64,000 bases of DNA from Kordiimonas sp. (GTDB lineage: Bacteria; Pseudomonadota; Alphaproteobacteria; Sphingomonadales; Emcibacteraceae): assembly GCA_002700365.1 (NCBI GenBank), contig PADB01000011.1, positions 124,001 through 188,000 of the forward strand, written 5' to 3'. The number at the start of each line of letters is the position of its first letter. Position 1 is the first letter of the stretch. The position numbers and the translations under genes were made by a program. Shown here in pieces: positions 1 to 7,815 of the stretch. Below the pieces are notes generated by a model. The model was given only the letters and a program-made list of their open reading frames with translations. It had not been told where the DNA came from and searched no databases.

Positions 1-2
1 GC

Positions 3-1859
3 TTTACACCTGATGCCAACGGTGATAGCCGTCGCAGTGCTATTAAACAGGTGGCGTCCGGTCGTTTCGGTGTAACCACTGAATATCTGGTCAATGCCGA
101 TGACATTCAGATTAAAATGGCCCAAGGGGCGAAGCCCGGCGAAGGCGGACAGCTTCCTGGCCATAAGGTCGATCCGGTCATTGCCAAAGTGCGTCACTCC
201 ACGCCAGGTGTCGGGCTGATTTCGCCCCCACCTCACCACGATATTTATTCTATCGAAGATCTGGCACAGCTGATTTACGATCTGAAAAACGTCAATCCTA
301 CATCACGTGTCAGTGTTAAGCTGGTGTCTGAAATTGGTGTTGGTACTGTTGCTGCGGGTGTCTCCAAGGCCAAGGCAGACCATGTCACGATTTCCGGCTT
401 TGATGGCGGCACCGGGGCTAGCCCGCTGACCTCAATCAAGCATGCAGGCTCCCCGTGGGAGCTGGGCCTTGCAGAAACACAACAGACATTGGTACTGAAC
501 CGCCTGCGTGACCGTATTGCCGTGCAAGTTGACGGCGGCCTTAAAACAGGGCGCGACGTCATTATCGGGGCACTGTTAGGGGCCGACGAATTTGGTTTTG
601 CCACCGCCCCGCTGATTGCCAGCGGCTGTATTATGATGCGCAAATGTCATCTGAATACCTGCCCTGTGGGTGTAGCGACACAAGACCCCGAATTACGTAA
701 AAAATTCACCGGCAAACCGGAACATGTGGTCAATTACTTCTTCTTTGTCGCGGAAGAAGTCCGCAAAATCTTAGCGGAAATGGGCTTTACCCGTCTTGAA
801 CAGCTTATCGGTCGGTCCGATTTGCTGGAAAAAGAAGCTGCCATTCAACATTGGAAGGCCAATGGGCTGGACTTTACTAAACTGTTCCATAAGCCTGAGC
901 CCGCCGAAGGAGACGCCATCTTTAATACAACTGAGCAGGAACATAACCTGTCTGTATTGGACTATAAGCTGATCGAAGAGGCCAAACCGGCACTGGAAAA
1001 TGGTACCCCCGTCCAGATTACAACCGCCATAGGCAATACCGACCGCACAGCAGGAACGATGTTATCCGGCGAAGTTGCCAAGCGTTACGGTCATAAAGGC
1101 CTTCCCGATGACACCATCAGCGTAAAGCTGAAAGGTACAGCAGGGCAAAGCTTCGGCGCCTTTTTAGCACGCGGTGTTTCCTTTGAATTGGAAGGGGAAG
1201 GTAACGATTATGTCGGGAAGGGTCTAAGCGGCGGACGTATCGCCATCTACCCCCCGGCGGAAAGTAAAATCGTGCCTGAAGAAAGCATCATTGTCGGCAA
1301 TACTGTCATGTATGGGGCCATCGAAGGCGAAGGATATTTCCGCGGTGTTGGCGGGGAACGCTTTGCTGTCCGTAACTCAGGGGCAATTGCCGTTGTCGAA
1401 GGCGTTGGCGATCATGGTTGTGAATATATGACCGGTGGCTGCGTTGTCGTCATCGGGCCTACCGGGCGTAACTTTGCCGCCGGGATGAGTGGCGGTGTAG
1501 CCTACGTTCTGGACATGGATGGAAGCTTTGAAAAACGTTGCAACCTTTCGATGGTTGATTTGGAACCGATCCCGGCTGAAGACGCCGCGGCGGGTCACAA
1601 CCACGAAGATGGTGAGCTTGAAAATCATGGCGTTGTCGATCTCATGCGGGATATGACCAGCAACGATGCCAACCGCATCAAAACTCTGCTGGAAAATCAC
1701 GCGCGTTATACCAACAGTGCCCGCGCACAGGAAATTCTGGCTAATTTTGCGACATATCTGCCAAGATTTGTCAAAGTCATGCCGGTTGATTACCGCCGCG
1801 CTCTGGAACAAATGCAAAAAGCGCAGTCAGGCAATACTTCACTGCGCCACGGAGGATAA
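3..1859 (+). CDS. gltB: Glutamate synthase (NADPH) large subunit, C-terminal part
   Basis: This is the 3-prime part of gltB; the reading frame is open to the left edge, so the N-terminal glutaminase domain lies outside the window. The protein makes glutamate from 2-oxoglutarate and the amide of glutamine in the cytoplasm. The visible part holds the FMN-binding synthase barrel, with the [3Fe-4S] cysteine set C-x5-C-x4-C around [12 protein letters not shown], followed by the GXGXG beta-helix domain rich in Gly repeats. It lies 5 bases before gltD on the same strand, so the two are surely co-transcribed. The GTG at 51 is an internal valine, not a start, because the upstream codons continue the family sequence. 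Confidence 0.97.
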   Translation, partial: FTPDANGDSRRSAIKQVASGRFGVTTEYLVNADDIQIKMAQGAKPGEGGQLPGHKVDPVIAKVRHSTPGVGLISPPPHHDIYSIEDLAQLIYDLKNVNPTSRVSVKLVSEIGVGTVAAGVSKAKADHVTISGFDGGTGASPLTSIKHAGSPWELGLAETQQTLVLNRLRDRIAVQVDGGLKTGRDVIIGALLGADEFGFATAPLIASGCIMMRKCHLNTCPVGVATQDPELRKKFTGKPEHVVNYFFFVAEEVRKILAEMGFTRLEQLIGRSDLLEKEAAIQHWKANGLDFTKLFHKPEPAEGDAIFNTTEQEHNLSVLDYKLIEEAKPALENGTPVQITTAIGNTDRTAGTMLSGEVAKRYGHKGLPDDTISVKLKGTAGQSFGAFLARGVSFELEGEGNDYVGKGLSGGRIAIYPPAESKIVPEESIIVGNTVMYGAIEGEGYFRGVGGERFAVRNSGAIAVVEGVGDHGCEYMTGGCVVVIGPTGRNFAAGMSGGVAYVLDMDGSFEKRCNLSMVDLEPIPAEDAAAGHNHEDGELENHGVVDLMRDMTSNDANRIKTLLENHARYTNSARAQEILANFATYLPRFVKVMPVDYRRALEQMQKAQSGNTSLRHGG

Positions 1860-1864
1860 GACCA

Positions 1865-3286
1865 ATGGGTAAACCTACCGGCTTTATGGAAATCCCGAAA
1901 CAGGACCGCACCTATTCCCCGGCTTCTGACCGTGTACGGCATTACAATGAATTCGTCCTGCCCATGCCGGAAGACGAAGTGGTGCGCCAAGGCGGACGCT
2001 GCATGGATTGTGGTGTGCCTTATTGTCATACGGGCTGTCCTGTGAATAACATGATCCCCGACTGGAACGATCTTGTTTGGTCAAAGAACTGGCGGGGCGC
2101 ACTGGAAACATTGCAATCTACAAATAATTTCCCTGAATTTACCGGGCGTATTTGTCCGGCCCCCTGCGAGGCCGCCTGTACTCTGAATATTGATGATAAC
2201 TCTGTCACCATTAAAACCATCGAATGCGCCATTGTTGACAAAGGCTGGGAAGAAGGCTGGATCACGCCGCAACCGGCCAAAGTGAAAACAGGCAAAAAGG
2301 TTGCTGTTATCGGCGGGGGTCCTGCGGGGATGGCCTGTGCACAACAACTTGCCCGTGCGGGTCATGATGTTGCGTTATATGAAAAGAACCGCCGGGCCGG
2401 TGGCCTGATGCGTTACGGTATCCCGGATTTCAAAATGTCCAAATCACTGATTGACCGGCGTGTTAAACAGATGGAAGAAGAAGGCGTCACCTTCTGGACG
2501 AACATGACCGTAGGCGAAGATATCAGCATGAAAAAGCTGGTAGAGGATTATGATGCCGTTGTCATGGCAGGGGGTTCGGAAAAACCACGTGACCTGCCCG
2601 TGCCCGGTCGTGACCTTAAAGGTGTGCATTTCGCCATGGATTTTCTGACGCAACAAAACCGTCGTGTCAGCCATGAACCGCTGCCGAATGTGGAAGAAAT
2701 TCTTGCCGGTGGTAAAGACGTTGTTGTCATCGGCGGGGGAGACACTGGTTCAGACTGTATCGGGACGTCATTCCGGCAGGGGGCATTGTCCGTCACCCAG
2801 CTTGAAATCATGCCACAACCGCCAGAGCGCGAAGACAAGGCTTTGACATGGCCCCATTGGCCTTTGAAATTCCGTACGTCTTCATCACAAGCCGAAGGGG
2901 CAGAACGTGATTTCAGCGTCTCTACCGTTGAATTTGTCAGTGATGAAAATGGCCATGTCAAAGCCATGAAGTGTATCAAGGTGGACGAGAAGTTTCAGCC
3001 CATTCCGGGTACGGAATTTGAACTAAAGGCAGATTTGGTACTATTGGCTATGGGCTTTGTCCATCCTATACACGAAGGCATGATCAATGAACTTGGCGTC
3101 ACACTGGATGGGCGCGGAAATGTCAGTGCCAATACCAACGACTATAAAACATCTTCCGCAAAGGTATTTGCCGCAGGCGATATGCGCCGGGGCCAGTCAC
3201 TGGTGGTCTGGGCTATTCGCGAAGGTCGCCAATGCGCCCGTGCTGTTGATGAATATTTAATGGGGTCATCTGACTTGCCCCGTTAA
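1865..3286 (+). CDS. gltD: Glutamate synthase small subunit
   Basis: This 473-residue protein passes electrons from NADPH through FAD and Fe-S clusters to the large subunit. An N-terminal Fe-S domain carries the cysteine cluster [13 protein letters not shown] near residues 46-58 and a second Cys group in [12 protein letters not shown] first Rossmann motif [12 protein letters not shown] near residue 148 binds FAD, and a second, [11 protein letters not shown], near residue 290 binds NADPH. Length and domain order match the bacterial beta subunit. It follows gltB after five bases with the Shine-Dalgarno GGAGG inside the gltB end, and the pair is closed by a strong hairpin 20 bases downstream. 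Confidence 0.97.
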   Translation: MGKPTGFMEIPKQDRTYSPASDRVRHYNEFVLPMPEDEVVRQGGRCMDCGVPYCHTGCPVNNMIPDWNDLVWSKNWRGALETLQSTNNFPEFTGRICPAPCEAACTLNIDDNSVTIKTIECAIVDKGWEEGWITPQPAKVKTGKKVAVIGGGPAGMACAQQLARAGHDVALYEKNRRAGGLMRYGIPDFKMSKSLIDRRVKQMEEEGVTFWTNMTVGEDISMKKLVEDYDAVVMAGGSEKPRDLPVPGRDLKGVHFAMDFLTQQNRRVSHEPLPNVEEILAGGKDVVVIGGGDTGSDCIGTSFRQGALSVTQLEIMPQPPEREDKALTWPHWPLKFRTSSSQAEGAERDFSVSTVEFVSDENGHVKAMKCIKVDEKFQPIPGTEFELKADLVLLAMGFVHPIHEGMINELGVTLDGRGNVSANTNDYKTSSAKVFAAGDMRRGQSLVVWAIREGRQCARAVDEYLMGSSDLPR

Positions 3287-3306
3287 GATCAATGTTATCT
3301 TATGTT

Positions 3307-3338
3307 AAAAGGGCTCTGTCGTATGACAGAGCCCTTTT
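3307..3338 (+). terminator. Rho-independent terminator of gltBD
   Basis: A perfect 14-bp stem (AAAAGGGCTCTGTC and its complement) closes on a GTAT loop 20 bases after the gltD stop, with T-rich sequence at the 3-prime side. It ends the gltBD transcript. Confidence 0.93.
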
Positions 3339-3500
3339 CTTATATGATCCATTATGCTTTATGGAAATTGACCCGTATCAATGAGCCTTACCCCACGCCT
3401 TCCTATAACTACCTCATGAACTGGACGTTATTGTGCAGGCTTTAACGATTTGTCACATTTCTTACCTATAAAGAAGACTTAAAACATCAGGAGCAAAAGA

Positions 3501-3737
3501 ATGACCCATATTCATCACACATTGATCGAAGAATTCCCCGAAGCCGTGGACAAGTTACATGAATTAAAAGTCAGCAATAACCATTTCATAAAGCTGTCCA
3601 ATGATTACAATGCCGTCAATGAAGAAATCAATAAACTGGAAGCAGGTCTGGAAGCATCATCAGATGAATATGCGGAAACGTTAAAGAAAAAACGCCTGAC
3701 ACTGAAAGATGAAATCGCGCACTTATTGCGTAGCTAA
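3501..3737 (+). CDS. DUF465 (YdcH-family) small protein
   Basis: A 78-residue protein matching the YdcH/DUF465 family of short, charged helical proteins that are very common in proteobacteria and have no settled function. The family signature of a predicted helical hairpin is visible: an N-terminal part with HELKVSNNHFIKLSNDYN, a Glu/Lys-rich turn and a second helix KKKRLTLKDEIAHLL. There is no signal peptide or membrane segment. AGGAGC lies 9 bases before the ATG and supports this start. It follows the gltD terminator, so it has its own promoter in the 160-base gap. Confidence 0.85.
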   Translation: MTHIHHTLIEEFPEAVDKLHELKVSNNHFIKLSNDYNAVNEEINKLEAGLEASSDEYAETLKKKRLTLKDEIAHLLRS

Positions 3738-3820
3738 CAGCCCGCCGCGACAAAAAAGGTTGCAGGTCCGTAGAAAGTACGGTATTCGCGGGCCTGCATA
3801 TCAACAATTATTACTGTCGC

Positions 3821-4213
3821 ATGGAAATTTATAAAATCTTCAATTTTGATGCTGCGCATCATCTTGCCTGCAATGTCCCGGATGGCCATCCCTATTCCCG
3901 TCTGCATGGACATTCTTTTCAGGCGGAAGTATTCCTGCGGGGCGAGCCGGATATCGACACCGGATGGATCGTTGACTTTGCACAGATTGATACCGCCCTC
4001 CAACAGTTGCGTAATGAACTGGACCATAACTATCTCAATGAAATTCCCGGTCTTGAGCTGCCCACGGTAGAAAATATCGCCTGCTGGATCTGGAATCGTC
4101 TATCCCCTGACTTCCCGCAGCTATGCCGCATCATCATCCGGCGCGGCTCTTTCGGGGAAGGATGCATTTACGAAGGCCCGGCAAAAGAACCGGCGGCGCG
4201 CCATCATGGCTGA
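3821..4213 (+). CDS. QueD/6-pyruvoyl-tetrahydropterin synthase-like protein, atypical active site
   Basis: The 130-residue protein has the T-fold architecture of 6-carboxytetrahydropterin synthase (QueD): zinc ligands His13 or His14, His29 and His31 (LHGH), the helix FAQIDTAL, the conserved LDHNYLN with Asp68-His69, PTVENIACWIW and the end motif GCIYEG. QueD forms 6-carboxytetrahydropterin for queuosine synthesis. The catalytic cysteine that precedes RLHGH in typical QueD (C-x3-HGH) is Tyr25 here, and the pterin-anchoring Glu of the KET-type motif near the end is an Arg-Arg-Gly. It may therefore be a paralogue with another reaction or a pterin-binding role. It overlaps slyX by 8 bases, so they are co-transcribed. 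Confidence 0.8.
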   Translation: MEIYKIFNFDAAHHLACNVPDGHPYSRLHGHSFQAEVFLRGEPDIDTGWIVDFAQIDTALQQLRNELDHNYLNEIPGLELPTVENIACWIWNRLSPDFPQLCRIIIRRGSFGEGCIYEGPAKEPAARHHG

Positions 4214-4442
4214 CAGCACCCCCGATTTGAAGTCCCGCATCGATGAAGTGGAAGTCACCCTCAGCCATCAGGACCAAACCCTACAGGACCTGAGCGAGGT
4301 ACTACACCGCCAGTGGACCCAGATTGAAAAATTAGAAGCAGAGCTGGCCCGTCTTCATGCCAAACTAGATCTTTTGGAAGATACCCAAAGCGAAGATAAT
4401 GAGAGCAAGGGCCTCTCTTATGAAAAGCCGCCGCATTATTAA
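4206..4442 (+). CDS. slyX: SlyX-family protein
   Basis: The 78-residue protein is an acidic coiled coil (heptads from about residue 10 to 58) ending in the characteristic PPHY of SlyX. SlyX function is unknown; it is often found beside fkpA/slyD in enterobacteria, but in alphaproteobacteria it occurs in many settings. The start codon lies inside the end of the QueD-like gene, so translation is probably coupled. A bidirectional terminator follows. Confidence 0.88.
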   Translation: MADSTPDLKSRIDEVEVTLSHQDQTLQDLSEVLHRQWTQIEKLEAELARLHAKLDLLEDTQSEDNESKGLSYEKPPHY

Positions 4443-4484
4443 CGGCCTGCAATAAGGCTAGAAATAAAAAAGTCCATTGGTGAT

Positions 4485-4515
4485 AAAAAAAGCCGCCTGT
4501 AAAGGCGGCTTTTTT
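4485..4515. terminator. Bidirectional terminator between slyX and the VPLPA-CTERM gene
   Basis: The inverted repeat A6-GCCGCCT, loop GTAA, AGGCGGC-T6 lies between two convergent genes and has poly-T on both strands, so it can end both transcripts. Confidence 0.93.
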
Positions 4516-4530
4516 CCATACTGGCAATGA

Positions 4531-5061
4531 TTACTTTTTAATTTTCCGTAATCCGGCCAATCCCAAAAGAGCAGGCCCAAAGAACCAGGCCGCTACAGGA
4601 ACCGGCACTTGCGGTACAGGTACAGACGCTGACGTTTCGCCGCGCAGTGTCAAAGAACCAAGCCGTGTGAAACCGGAAGTCGCGTTCTGCACTAATGACG
4701 CGGCCCCGTCATCAAAGAAGCCTGTCGCCAAATCTGCAGCTGAGAACGTATAACTCCAGGCATCTGGCCCAGGCGTATTCCAACACGCTGTATTCGCCAC
4801 ACACTGGGCCACTTGAATTGTATCAAGGAACAAGGTCAACGCCCCGCTGGTAACATTTTGGGAATTACCCCATGTACCTGAAACAGTTAGGGATGTAACA
4901 GACTCCCCAACAGGCACACTATATGTAAAGTCACCAATATACCCATTGCCGCCATTCACCTCTGGCAAGGTATCAAAAATCGGTGCCGCATAAGAGGCCC
5001 CCGTGCCAGCAAAGGCAACAACTGTCGCAACTGCCAGCGTTTTTTTAATCGATAACGCCAT
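4531..5061 (-). CDS. Secreted VPLPA-CTERM (PEP-CTERM type) sorting-domain protein
   Basis: The 176-residue protein has a Sec signal peptide (Lys-Lys, hydrophobic core, ASYAA near residue 26) and a C-terminal tripartite sorting signal: PVPQVPVPVAAW, a hydrophobic helix FFGPALLGLAGL and the basic tail RKIKK. This is the VPLPA variant of PEP-CTERM, which exosortase-type transpeptidases recognise at the inner membrane before release to the surface. The middle is beta-rich, Ser/Thr/Gly-rich and has two cysteines (QCVANTAC) that could pair. The strong Shine-Dalgarno GGAGG sits 7 bases before ATG. The partner enzyme is not in the window, but an exosortase-associated ligase-like protein is at 55.5-56.9 kb. 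Function of the mature protein is unknown. Confidence 0.85.
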   Translation of the reverse strand: MALSIKKTLAVATVVAFAGTGASYAAPIFDTLPEVNGGNGYIGDFTYSVPVGESVTSLTVSGTWGNSQNVTSGALTLFLDTIQVAQCVANTACWNTPGPDAWSYTFSAADLATGFFDDGAASLVQNATSGFTRLGSLTLRGETSASVPVPQVPVPVAAWFFGPALLGLAGLRKIKK

Positions 5062-5484
5062 TCTTTTCCTCCAAGGATTAATTATTCAAAACAGATTCTA
5101 AAGCACGCATCAGTAATAACTAGCAAGAAACAGGCCAGAATAGAAAAGCGTTCAGAATCAAATAGCTGCATGAATTTTATTTTTCCAAGCATCTGAATCT
5201 GTAAAGAAAACCGACAGTCTGAGGTCCGTATAAAGCCTTGGTGCAGAAGCCTACATCATCCTTATGATCTTTTGGCAGGTAACAGCTGCCAAGTACCTAC
5301 CGCTGCCGTCTGCTATATCCCCCCTGACAACACACACTGACAGCACACTGGCAACACGCTGGCAACACGCTGGCCTCTAAACAACTCAACTGCTTATAAG
5401 AGACATATTATAAGAGGTATATAAATACATATATTTAGTGTGTATTTCCTTGCTCTCGTGCCGTGATGTCTTTACAACGAGAAT
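5062..5484. other. Divergent intergenic region, 423 bases
   Basis: This gap separates the VPLPA-CTERM gene (reverse) from the DUF983 gene (forward) and must hold both promoters. It contains an 11-base tandem repeat (listed separately) and an AT-rich segment at 5396-5440 just before the DUF983 gene. I see no convincing ORF or RNA gene. Confidence 0.6.
5337..5375. repeat. Short tandem repeat, 11-base unit
   Basis: Two exact copies of CTGGCAACACG (5348-5358 and 5359-5369) are preceded by a degenerate copy CTGACAGCACA and followed by the truncated copy CTGGCC. It may be slippage-derived; no role can be assigned. Confidence 0.75.
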
Positions 5485-5901
5485 ATGACTGACACCCTTC
5501 CCCCTCAATATTTCGGATCGAAACCGCCGAAGCGCCGCTTCTGGCCTAGTTTTCGGGCTGGATTGCGCCGTCGCTGTCCCGCCTGTCATCAGGGTAAAAG
5601 CTTTGCCGGTTATTTGAAAATCGCAGATCATTGCGATAGCTGTGCAGAACCGGTCGGAAATATTCGCTGTGATGATGTGCCCCCTTATTTCACCATCACC
5701 ATCGTTGGCCATATTGTTGTACCGCTGATTGTCTATACTGAATCCCGCTACCATCCCCCTGAATGGTTACATATGGCGATTTGGCCCGCCTTAACGTTGA
5801 TGCTGACCTTAATCTTGCTTCCCTATATAAAAGGGGGCGTTCTTGGCGCGATGTGGGGCCTGGACATTACAGGGCATGAACATCAGGGTGGCCCCGAATA
5901 A
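5485..5901 (+). CDS. DUF983 membrane protein with zinc-ribbon-like cysteines
   Basis: A 138-residue member of DUF983 (COG5349), a small alphaproteobacterial inner-membrane family often found near haem-copper oxidase assembly genes. The N-terminal half carries CPAC-x18-CDSC-type paired cysteines (RRCPACHQG and HCDSCAEP), looking like a metal-binding ribbon. It is followed by the family motif DDVPPYFTI and two membrane helices (about residues 65-83 and 95-116). The reading frame starts with ATG shortly after an AT-rich promoter-like stretch. The biochemical role is not established. Confidence 0.88.
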   Translation: MTDTLPPQYFGSKPPKRRFWPSFRAGLRRRCPACHQGKSFAGYLKIADHCDSCAEPVGNIRCDDVPPYFTITIVGHIVVPLIVYTESRYHPPEWLHMAIWPALTLMLTLILLPYIKGGVLGAMWGLDITGHEHQGGPE

Positions 5902-6006
5902 AGTATTTACGTAAATATGCTGGATCCCACTTACGATATTTTCCCCTTTACGATATCTGCCCCCCTACAACAATAAATTCAGTCACAGCACAAAAACAGG
6001 CACATT

Positions 6007-6339
6007 TTAATGATCTGAGACCGTGAAGCTCTCCGCAAGTCCCGTTTCAAATGTCAATCCCGCCGGGGTCAATGTTATCGACACGGGAAAGCCTGACCTC
6101 ACCAACCCTTTGCGTTCTAACGCCGTCCATACTTTTTCATTTTGAAAGCCACTGGCCTCACGTGCGGAAACGACATATTTCCCAATATGTATATGGTCAC
6201 CGTGAGCATGCGGTAAGAAGGTCAACAATACTTCCCCGGTCACCTCATCATGCGTTGACGTTGACGGGTCCAAGGCTAAAGCCTGAAAAAGGGCCAAGGT
6301 GCGATTTTGTAATGTATTCAGTTTTATCTTACCCGCCAT
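6007..6339 (-). CDS. Hypothetical protein, 110 residues
   Basis: I do not recognise this protein by name. It is soluble, without signal peptide or membrane helix, and contains the phrase EVLLTFLPHAHGDHIHIGKYVVSA, with a His-rich H-A-H-G-D-H-I-H segment near residues 44-51 that could bind metal. The C-terminal part WTALERKGLVRSG resembles a winged-helix wing, so a small DNA-binding or regulatory fold is possible. The start is well supported: AGGAGG lies 8 bases before ATG. It is transcribed alone, divergent from the SleB-like gene. Confidence 0.75.
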   Translation of the reverse strand: MAGKIKLNTLQNRTLALFQALALDPSTSTHDEVTGEVLLTFLPHAHGDHIHIGKYVVSAREASGFQNEKVWTALERKGLVRSGFPVSITLTPAGLTFETGLAESFTVSDH

Positions 6340-6415
6340 TCGTTATGCCTCCTGATTAATTTCATCTTTGTTTTCATAATGTTACTACGGACTTTCGCTG
6401 GTGACGGCGAAAAAG

Positions 6416-6443
6416 TTGACAAAAGGTTAAAAAACAGTATAAC
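6416..6443 (+). promoter_or_regulatory. Sigma-70-type promoter of the SleB-like gene
   Basis: TTGACA at 6416-6421 and TATAAC at 6438-6443 are separated by 16 bases, close to the housekeeping consensus. It would start a transcript near 6450, about 240 bases before the next forward start codon. Confidence 0.65.
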
Positions 6444-6468
6444 TGCGCAGAATTTTTTGCGGCGCAGT
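6442..6468 (+). promoter_or_regulatory. Inverted repeat at the transcript start
   Basis: ACTGCGC (6442-6448) and GCGCAGT (6462-6468) form a perfect 7-bp inverted repeat overlapping the end of the -10 element and the expected start site. It could be an operator or a 5-prime RNA hairpin. Confidence 0.5.
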
Positions 6469-6687
6469 ATTATGTGTTTTGTGTATCCGGCCGCCAAACA
6501 GGGAATAAAACATCCCGCTTTATGCAAGATGGCACAGCCTTTGCGTAATATAAATTTAACATAGCTGTAAAGCTATCGCGGGCCGAAGGCCTGAACAAAG
6601 AATAAACCTTTACGTTAGACACAAAGACGAAAGCAGTAATCCTTCATGCACTGCGGTAAACGCAGCTTGAAAAGAAGGGAAATAGCC

Positions 6688-7332
6688 ATGTCAGAAATTC
6701 TAAGTAAATACAAGGCATTAGCTCTAATCGGACTGGCAGGTCTATTGGCACTTTCACTCGCTGCCCTTGCCCCGGAACGAAACATAAATAGCAGCTCAAT
6801 CGCCCCGACCCCATCGCACGATAGCCTGCAAAAAATGACAGATGGCCATATGGCCGAAGTGTATAAAAGCCTGACACAACGGGCCAACTTTGTCCCAGAA
6901 AAGGACAATTTTGCCGCCTTTGGGGAAGAGGCGGAACAAGGCCGCGAATTACATTGTCTGGCGCAGGCGATTTATTTTGAAGCCCGGGGTGAACCTGTCG
7001 AAGGACAAATGGCTGTGGCTTTTGTCATTTTGAACCGTGTGAAAGATAATCGCTATCCGGACAGCATCTGTGGCGTTGTCTTCCAAAATGAACAAATGCG
7101 CAATCGCTGCCAATTTTCTTTCGCTTGTGATGGCCGCTCCGATGACCCGCGCGAAGCGCGGGCCTGGACCACAGCCCGGGGTGCGGCTGTTGCGGCTTTT
7201 TACAATCAAAACAGCGACTTCACCCATGCCTCTACACATTATCATGCCGATTATGTGCAACCGCATTGGGCTGACGCCCTGCATCCAACCCTACAGGTCG
7301 GGCAGCATATTTTCTATCGCGAAGAATCTTGA
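6688..7332 (+). CDS. SleB-type cell wall hydrolase
   Basis: A 214-residue exported protein with a Hydrolase_2 (PF07486) catalytic domain related to spore cortex hydrolase SleB, thought to cut peptidoglycan. An N-terminal membrane or signal segment (about residues 9-28, [18 protein letters not shown]) is followed by a linker and the catalytic domain from about residue 90. The probable catalytic Glu lies in the conserved AIYFEARGE, followed by [15 protein letters not shown] and a C-terminal H-Y-H segment. I use the ATG at 6688 because GAAGGGA lies seven bases upstream; an ATG at 6646 has no such site. It is driven by the 6416 promoter and is followed by a separate FNR-type promoter. Confidence 0.88.
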   Translation: MSEILSKYKALALIGLAGLLALSLAALAPERNINSSSIAPTPSHDSLQKMTDGHMAEVYKSLTQRANFVPEKDNFAAFGEEAEQGRELHCLAQAIYFEARGEPVEGQMAVAFVILNRVKDNRYPDSICGVVFQNEQMRNRCQFSFACDGRSDDPREARAWTTARGAAVAAFYNQNSDFTHASTHYHADYVQPHWADALHPTLQVGQHIFYREES

Positions 7333-7366
7333 AAAGATCAAAAATTCCGCTAAAAGAAAAGAGTAA

Positions 7367-7380
7367 TTGATTTAAGTCAA
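7367..7380 (+). promoter_or_regulatory. FNR/FixK-type binding site
   Basis: TTGATTTAAGTCAA fits the TTGA-N6-TCAA palindrome bound by FNR, FnrL and FixK proteins. A TTTAATAGT stretch at about 7400-7408 lies at the spacing expected when the site is centred near -41.5, as at activated promoters. The next gene begins at 7434. Confidence 0.65.
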
Positions 7381-7433
7381 TGCTCTATCATTGAACGGGT
7401 TTAATAGTACTCAGGTATGGAAAAGGAATAGAA

Positions 7434-7643
7434 ATGGCGAAACCCATTATCTACTTGCTGTCAGGATTAACCACGATCATCCTTTTGATTGTTGCGTTCT
7501 CTATTGGCAATGCGGTTTTATTGCCAGCGATCTTCATGGCGGCCACCGTTGTCGTTGGTGCGCTGTGTCTGCATGTTGCACATGATATGATCGTTGCGCG
7601 CGATAAAGTCATGCAAGAATGGGAAGCCAAGCATCCGGAATAA
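7434..7643 (+). CDS. Small membrane protein, possibly oxygen-regulated
   Basis: A 69-residue protein with two predicted membrane helices (about residues 4-24 and 27-50) and a short charged cytoplasmic tail ending in EWEAKHPE. I do not recognise a family. AAGGAATAG lies just before ATG and supports the start. The FNR/FixK-type box 54 bases upstream suggests expression under low oxygen. A terminator follows at 7706-7740, so it is a single-gene unit. Confidence 0.75.
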   Translation: MAKPIIYLLSGLTTIILLIVAFSIGNAVLLPAIFMAATVVVGALCLHVAHDMIVARDKVMQEWEAKHPE

Positions 7644-7705
7644 AGCCGGTGCACTGTTTTCTACGGATACCCTGAGTACTTAAGCCCTGATAAGTACTTG
7701 AACTT

Positions 7706-7740
7706 AACGCTTCACCCCTTGGGGTGGAGCGTTTTCTTTT
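7706..7740 (+). terminator. Terminator of the small membrane protein gene
   Basis: AACGCTTCACCC and GGGTGGAGCGTT form a long stem with one G-U pair and a tight loop, followed by TTCTTTT. Confidence 0.85.
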
Positions 7741-7815
7741 CTTCGCCCCCCTATTTTCCCCATACGTTTTTCGTCGCCTTCGCGCCTGTGTTATACTTGC
7801 AAAGAAGGAGAGCAC

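Larger units (their letters stand above)
6340..6687. other. Intergenic region with promoter and long leader, 348 bases
   Basis: The gap between two divergent genes contains a near-consensus promoter at 6416-6443 on the forward strand, an inverted repeat at the presumed transcript start and about 240 bases of leader before the SleB-like gene. Further small inverted repeats (GGGCC-GAA-GGCC near 6580-6592) could fold in RNA. No peptide or known riboswitch was recognised. Confidence 0.5.

Noticed and set aside
275-643. 122-residue reverse ORF inside gltB
   Set aside because: It lies wholly antisense to the conserved gltB synthase domain, has no family text and is explained by codon bias of the true gene.
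5386-5754. 122-residue reverse ORF over the DUF983 gene
   Set aside because: It is antisense to DUF983, whose cysteine motifs and ATG are clear.
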